Shown in pieces: positions 5,726 to 9,705 of a stretch of DNA of 9,705 bases. Position 1 is the stretch's first letter; each line of letters starts with the position of its first letter. The position numbers and the translations under genes are program-made. Location of the stretch: assembly GCA_028871775.1 (NCBI GenBank), contig JAGWMH010000055.1:1-9705 (forward strand), read 5' to 3'. The notes below the pieces were generated by a model. The model did not search any database. It was given only the letters and a program-made list of their open reading frames with translations, and was not told the origin of the DNA. This DNA is from Betaproteobacteria bacterium (GTDB lineage: Bacteria; Pseudomonadota; Gammaproteobacteria; Burkholderiales; Gallionellaceae).

Positions 5726-7335
5726 GCTTGTGAGAAGCTTATCCGTTCGTAATCCGAACCCTTTTCTACGCTGAATTCCATTTTTACATCCAGCTTTGCC
5801 TTGTCCGTCTGGACAATTTCAACTATCCGACCGGGCTTGAACCAATCGCGTGGTGCAATCAGGCTGGCCGGGGTTTTTAGTGCGGGAACGGCAGGCAACA
5901 ACAGTGCCGCGACAGACTTGTCCGATACGGCAAGGTTGATTCCGGTCGTACTCATGGTGATGGCTTGCGGCGAGCCAGGCAGGTAGCGCACCCCTGCATG
6001 CAATTGCCCGGTCTGTGCGACTTTGACCCAACTCACCGCACCCAGCATGAACGCATTGGCATAGGATGGGCGCACCGCAACGAGTTGGTTCGGGCCGAGG
6101 CGCATGCCCGTGATTTCCTCACGCAACAGGCGTGCGCCAAGAATACTCTCGTCTTTAATCTGCCAGGTTTCCAACGCAAAACCCATCCCGGACAGATCGT
6201 GGCGGTCGGTGTCGGACAACACGCGGCCAAAGGCCTGGATTTGCTGGGCGTTCTCACTCGCCCCCTTGTCTGGCTGTTTGAACGGTTTGTTAGCGACATA
6301 CGCAAAGCAGCTTTCGATTCCGTAGCACATTTGTGCTTGTTTTTGCGTAACGCCGCGCTTGGGCATACGGTCGCCGCGTTCTTCGCACCAGTACTGGTGC
6401 AGGTAGTTCAGGAACCAGGCGCATTCTGCGCTGTTGCAGCCCTCACCCAACTCCAGTTGCTGGGGTGATTGCCCCTGCTGCAACAGGATCATTTTCACGC
6501 GCAGCAGCTTGCTTAACGGCACCATCGCCAGATAGCGCACGTTGCCTGAAGGATTCACCTGCTGCAGTGGCTGCAAACCTTGCAAGCCGCTCAGGTCAAC
6601 CGCCAGCGGCGAGGCATCGCCCTTGCTCATGGTGTAGCTACGCTCCACGGTAATGGTTGGGCTCCATAGCGTCAGCCAGCGATCCAGCAGTTGCAACTGG
6701 TTGCGTGTCAACTCTGCCCTGTAGGCGTGGCAGGCAAGCAGCAGCTTGGCATATGCGGCACGGCACGATGTGGGCCTGGTGTTGCCGTTGAGGCTGTCTG
6801 CCACCTCCGCAAGCTGCAAACCCTGCTCCTCGCTGAAGGCATACAGCTCATGCAGTTGATGCCACAACTTGCCATCGAATTCATAGCCGGTGCGCAGGTG
6901 CTCGAAAATCTGCAAGCCGCTATACAACAGACAGCGCTGGCACAGCAGCGCACCGTGCTGGGCGAGCCGTGCATCGCCCGCCATATAGGCTTGCAGGCAG
7001 CGCTGGTAGCCGGTGACCATGCCTTGCCACAGCCCGATGATGGAAACGAACACGGTGAGTTCGTCTGTGCTCAGCGGCAGCTTCGCGGCGAACAGCTTCC
7101 TGGCGTAATCGGTCTGTATGGATGATACCGTTTCACGCAGCAACTCCAGGGTATGCAGGCGCTCCAGGCCGCGCATCGGATAACGGTTGAGCTCATCCAG
7201 TTGCGTGCGCAACACGCCGTGTGCCAGATGCAGATTGGTGAGTTGCAGTTGCCCCAGCCATTGCGCGCAGCCGGCGGCATCCTTGAATACCGGATTGGCG
7301 CGATCATCGGTAGGGTCTAGCGGCAGGGTCAGCAT
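5722..7335 (-). CDS. Uncharacterised 537-aa protein with C-terminal PilZ-like segment
   Basis: I do not recognise a named gene. The first 230 residues look wholly alpha-helical and soluble, with several Cys (for example LLCQRCLL, 130-137) in no metal-site spacing I know. The middle (about 265-345) resembles a second helical domain. The C-terminal part includes ALETWQIKDESILGARL. DESILG at 395-400 fits the PilZ motif [D/N]xSxxG, followed by a beta-rich stretch (LVAVRP, LGAVSWVKVAQTGQLHAGVRYL) that looks like a PilZ barrel. The upstream RxxxR motif needed for cyclic-di-GMP binding is not evident; the nearest arginines, 371 and 378, are too far apart. I infer a PilZ-fold protein, perhaps not binding the nucleotide. 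No signal peptide or membrane segment is visible. It lies 132 nt downstream of the FAD oxidase in the same direction. The ATG at 7335 lacks a clear Shine-Dalgarno sequence. Confidence 0.75.
   Translation of the reverse strand: MLTLPLDPTDDRANPVFKDAAGCAQWLGQLQLTNLHLAHGVLRTQLDELNRYPMRGLERLHTLELLRETVSSIQTDYARKLFAAKLPLSTDELTVFVSIIGLWQGMVTGYQRCLQAYMAGDARLAQHGALLCQRCLLYSGLQIFEHLRTGYEFDGKLWHQLHELYAFSEEQGLQLAEVADSLNGNTRPTSCRAAYAKLLLACHAYRAELTRNQLQLLDRWLTLWSPTITVERSYTMSKGDASPLAVDLSGLQGLQPLQQVNPSGNVRYLAMVPLSKLLRVKMILLQQGQSPQQLELGEGCNSAECAWFLNYLHQYWCEERGDRMPKRGVTQKQAQMCYGIESCFAYVANKPFKQPDKGASENAQQIQAFGRVLSDTDRHDLSGMGFALETWQIKDESILGARLLREEITGMRLGPNQLVAVRPSYANAFMLGAVSWVKVAQTGQLHAGVRYLPGSPQAITMSTTGINLAVSDKSVAALLLPAVPALKTPASLIAPRDWFKPGRIVEIVQTDKAKLDVKMEFSVEKGSDYERISFSQA
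5723..5741. terminator. Small inverted repeat at the convergent stop codons
   Basis: TAAGCTT (5723-5729) and AAGCTTA (5735-5741) form a perfect 7-bp stem with a GTGAG loop. It begins at the kinase TAA and covers the last codons and stop of the convergent gene. It is AT-rich and has no T-tract, so it is at best a weak bidirectional transcript end. Confidence 0.3.
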
Positions 7336-7392
7336 GGTTGTTGTTTAATCTGAGGCACCCACTTTCTACGAGGCGCGCATTCCAGTCAAGGG

Positions 7393-7474
7393 GAATTGAG
7401 GGCTGAGGCTCGAGGAATGGGGACTGAGCTTAAAGCAGAGCAACGGGTTTTGCTCATTCCTCAGTCCTTACAAC
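7393..7474. repeat. Heptamer hairpin element B, abutting the FAD-oxidase stop codon
   Basis: The left arm is five tandem heptamers on the + strand: GAATTGA, GGGCTGA, GGCTCGA, GGAATGG, GGACTGA (7393-7427). The right arm is TCATTCC, TCAGTCC and a degenerate TTACAAC (7454-7474). Arms 7414-7429 and 7452-7467 are complementary at 13 of 16 positions with a 22-nt loop. A competing inner stem GAGCAA (7438-7443)/TTGCTC (7450-7455) is also possible. On the minus strand the FAD-oxidase TAA occupies 7468-7470, so the paired part of the right arm starts at the first base after the stop codon. The element fills most of the 132-nt gap before the 537-aa gene. Confidence 0.65.
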
Positions 7475-9705
7475 AACACCCTTTCAATGCCGCCGTCATT
7501 GGTCTGGGCAACGTAATTTTCCATCCAGTCCTTACCCAGCAGATGCCTGGCCATTTCGATCACCACATAATCCGCAGTGGTTCCGGAGTCGTCATTGTAG
7601 CGTGAAAGCCCCTGCAGGCAGGACGGGCAGGAAGTCAGTATCTTGACCTCTCCGGTGTAGCCATCGTTGCGCAACGCATCCGCACCCTTGCGCATCTCCT
7701 CTTCCTTGCGGAATCGCACTTGGGTCGAGATGTCCGGACGCGCTATCGCCAGCGAGCCGGATTCTCCGCAGCAACGGTCATTCAGGGTGACCGGTACCCC
7801 CATCAGCTCATTTACCACTTTCAGCGGCTGGTAGGTCTTCATCGGCGTATGGCAGGGATCGTGGAACATGAAGCGTGTTCCCTCCACGCCTTGCAGCTTT
7901 ATTCCCTTCTCCAGCAGATACTCGTGGATGTCGAGCAGGCGGCAACCGGGGAAAATCTTGTCGAACTGGTAGTGCAGCAGCTGATCCATGCAGGTGCCGC
8001 ACGATACCAGCACGGTCTTGATGTCCAGATAATTGAGCGTATTAGCTACGCGGTGGAACAGTACACGGTTGTCCATGGTGATCTTGCTGCCGCGGTCTTC
8101 CTGCCCGACGGCAATCTGCGGGTAGCCGCAGCAAAGGTAGCCGGGCGGCAGCACGGTAATCACGCCGATTTCGTACAGCATCGCTTGTGTGGCCAGGCCT
8201 ATTTGCCCGAACAGGCGTTCCGAGCCGCAGCCGGGAAAGTAGAATACCGCCTCGGAATCATCATTCACCTTGCGCGGGTTGCGGATGATGGGCACCACGG
8301 TGCTGTCCTCGATATGGAGCAGCGCGCGCGAAGTTTTTTTGGGCAGGATGCCGGGCATGGGTTTGTTGGCGAAGTGGATCACCTGCGATCGGACAAGCGG
8401 TGAAATATAGGGGGGGCGTCCCAGTGTCGCGGGAGGGTGCGCAGTCTGGTCGTGGAACAGGCCAAAATGTTTGGCGAGCCGGTAGCCGATACGCTGCGCC
8501 TTGTAGCCCCACTCGATCATCAGCTTGCGCACCAGCTTGATCGTGGCGGGATCGGTGGCGTTGAGAAAAAACATCGTGGCAGCCTTGCCCGGATTGAATT
8601 TGCTCTTGCCCTGTTTGCGCAGGAAATTGCGCATGGCGATGGAAACATCGCCGAAGTCGATATCCACCGGGCAGGGAGCTTTGCATTTGTGGCACACCGT
8701 GCAGTGATCCGCCACATCGTTGAACTCATCGAAATGCGCGATGGAAATGCCGCGCCGCGTCTGCTCTTCATATAAAAATGCCTCGATCAACAGCGAGGTG
8801 GCGAGTATCTTGTTGCGCGGCGAATACAATAAATTGGCGCGCGGGATGTGTGTGTTGCACACCGGTTTGCATTTGCCGCAGCGCAGGCAATCCTTGATCG
8901 AATCGGAAATCTGGATCAACTCGCTCTTTTCCAGGATCAGGCTTTCCAGCTCCATCAGGTTGAAGCTGGGCGTGTAGGCGCGCTCCAGATTGCCGCCGCT
9001 GAGCAGCTTGCCCTTGTTGAACCGCCCTTCGGGATCGATGCGATTCTTGTAGGCAGTAAATTCGGCGATCTCCTGCGGCTCGAGGAAATCGAACTTGGTG
9101 ATGCCGATGCCGTGCTCGCCGGAAATCACCCCGCCCAGGTCTTTCGCCAGGCGCATGATGCGGTCCACCGCAGCATTGGCCTGTTGCAGCATGGCGTAGT
9201 CATCCGAGTTCACCGGAATGTTGGTATGCACGTTGCCATCGCCCGCATGCATGTGCAGCGCGACAAACACGCGGCTTTTCAGCACACCCTGCTGGATGGC
9301 GTTGCACTGGTCGAGTATGGGCTGATAAGTGCTGCCGCTGAAAATCTGGCGCAACGGCTCGCGCACTTCGAGCTTCCATGAGGCGCGGATGGTGTGGTCT
9401 TGCAGGGCATGAAAGACGGTGGAGTCGCTAGTCGCTAGTCGGTAGTCGCTAGTTGTGGATTGTGGGTCTAACTCTGAACTAACGACTAACGTCTCAGAGC
9501 TGGGTTTATCCAGATTGTCCCTCAGCCATTGCCAGCGTGTGCGCACACCGATCAACAGTTCCTGCGCCTGTTGCGCGCGGTTGCCGAGCAACTCGGCGCT
9601 GCCCAGTTGTGCGTCGTCCTGGTAGTGCAGCGGCAATTCGCCGTTGAAGAATTCATCCAGCGCGTCCAGCAGCTTGAGCTTGTTGTGCAGCGACAGCTCG
9701 ATGTT
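7468..9705 (-). CDS. Large FAD-linked oxidase with two 4Fe-4S motifs and two CCG domains (GlcD/GlcF-like fusion), 5' end missing
   Basis: The frame is open to the right edge. 745 residues are visible (1 = first residue at 9705) and the N-terminal FAD-binding part lies outside. Residues 145-240 match the FAD-oxidase C-terminal domain of the GlcD/D-lactate dehydrogenase family: HMHAGDGNVHTNIP (about 151-164) and SGEHGIG (195-201). Two 4Fe-4S motifs follow, Cys273/276/279/283 (CLRCGKCKPVCNTHIPR) and Cys335/338/341/345. Two CCG domains come next: Cys493, Cys525-526, Cys569/572 and Cys618, Cys645-646, Cys693/696. This is a GlcD-like flavin module fused to a GlcF-like electron-transfer module. It is probably a membrane-associated 2-hydroxyacid dehydrogenase passing electrons to quinone or a carrier. 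The substrate cannot be told. Betaproteobacteria commonly carry similar proteins of roughly 1250 aa or more. Residues 69-94 are encoded by a repeat element and look foreign to the fold. Confidence 0.92.
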   Translation of the reverse strand, partial: NIELSLHNKLKLLDALDEFFNGELPLHYQDDAQLGSAELLGNRAQQAQELLIGVRTRWQWLRDNLDKPSSETLVVSSELDPQSTTSDYRLATSDSTVFHALQDHTIRASWKLEVREPLRQIFSGSTYQPILDQCNAIQQGVLKSRVFVALHMHAGDGNVHTNIPVNSDDYAMLQQANAAVDRIMRLAKDLGGVISGEHGIGITKFDFLEPQEIAEFTAYKNRIDPEGRFNKGKLLSGGNLERAYTPSFNLMELESLILEKSELIQISDSIKDCLRCGKCKPVCNTHIPRANLLYSPRNKILATSLLIEAFLYEEQTRRGISIAHFDEFNDVADHCTVCHKCKAPCPVDIDFGDVSIAMRNFLRKQGKSKFNPGKAATMFFLNATDPATIKLVRKLMIEWGYKAQRIGYRLAKHFGLFHDQTAHPPATLGRPPYISPLVRSQVIHFANKPMPGILPKKTSRALLHIEDSTVVPIIRNPRKVNDDSEAVFYFPGCGSERLFGQIGLATQAMLYEIGVITVLPPGYLCCGYPQIAVGQEDRGSKITMDNRVLFHRVANTLNYLDIKTVLVSCGTCMDQLLHYQFDKIFPGCRLLDIHEYLLEKGIKLQGVEGTRFMFHDPCHTPMKTYQPLKVVNELMGVPVTLNDRCCGESGSLAIARPDISTQVRFRKEEEMRKGADALRNDGYTGEVKILTSCPSCLQGLSRYNDDSGTTADYVVIEMARHLLGKDWMENYVAQTNDGGIERVLL
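9424..9500. repeat. Heptamer hairpin element C, inside the FAD-oxidase coding sequence
   Basis: The left arm is four tandem heptamers: GTCGCTA, GTCGCTA, GTCGGTA, GTCGCTA (9424-9451). The right arm is TCTGAAC, TAACGAC, TAACGTC, TCAGAGC (9473-9500). Arms 9440-9454 and 9477-9491 are complementary at 13 of 15 positions across a 22-nt loop. The frame of the surrounding gene stays open through it. The 7-nt period read in triplets gives a 21-nt, 7-residue pseudo-repeat (TSDYRLA then TSDS). The encoded stretch, visible residues 69-94, is Ser/Thr/Asp-rich and sits between the LLIGVRTRWQWLRDNL helix and VFHALQDHTIRASWK. Confidence 0.75.

Noticed and set aside
5965..6468. 167-codon frame on the + strand opposite the 537-aa gene
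   Set aside because: Shadow of the minus-strand gene, with no start context or domain. The minus-strand frame is longer and spans the whole stretch.
9424..9500. CRISPR-like or insertion-sequence interpretation of the heptamer arrays
   Set aside because: Units are 7 bp with no unique spacers, no cas genes or transposase are present, and I see no target-site duplication flanking any of the three elements.
9634..9636. TTG at 9636 as the real start of the FAD oxidase
   Set aside because: The frame stays open upstream to the window edge, and the FAD-binding half of the family would be missing. The codon is an internal leucine (NGELPLHY).

Overview
The window looks like chromosome from a betaproteobacterium. 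The gmk-rpoZ-spoT cluster, the proteobacterial-type short omega subunit, the YhhW-type pirin and the very large FAD/Fe-S oxidase with GlcD- and GlcF-like halves all fit that group. Nitrosomonadales/Gallionellaceae is my best guess from gene content, but I could not test it. All the genes I recognise are chromosomal housekeeping or regulatory genes. I see no phage, insertion-sequence, plasmid or CRISPR genes.

Layout. 1-166 (+): C-terminal end of a PabB-type chorismate-binding enzyme. 269-967 (+): pirin, followed by a good intrinsic-terminator hairpin (977-1011). 1033-1092: four alternating copies of one 9-mer between convergent genes. 1095-4156 (-): the operon gmk > rpoZ > spoT, covering GMP phosphorylation, the RNA polymerase omega subunit and the (p)ppGpp synthetase/hydrolase. 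This is a guanine-nucleotide and stringent-response unit. 4157-4414: divergent control region with a clear sigma-70-like promoter for the next gene. 4415-5725 (+): PhoR-like membrane histidine kinase with no response regulator beside it. 5722-7335 (-): an unassigned 537-aa protein with a C-terminal PilZ-like signature, whose stop overlaps that of the kinase. 7468-9705 (-): C-terminal 745 residues of a large FAD-linked oxidase with two 4Fe-4S motifs and two CCG domains, running off the right edge.

The most unusual signal is not a gene. Three places (3231-3302, 7393-7474, 9424-9500) carry 72-82 bp imperfect hairpins whose arms are tandem heptamers. The three heptamer sequences differ, but all obey one rule: G-N5-A on the left arm and T-N5-C on the right. 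One fills the rpoZ-spoT gap, one abuts the stop codon of the FAD oxidase, and one is read through in frame inside the FAD oxidase itself. I know no named repeat family with this form. They could be products of an unrecognised heptamer-generating or dispersing process.
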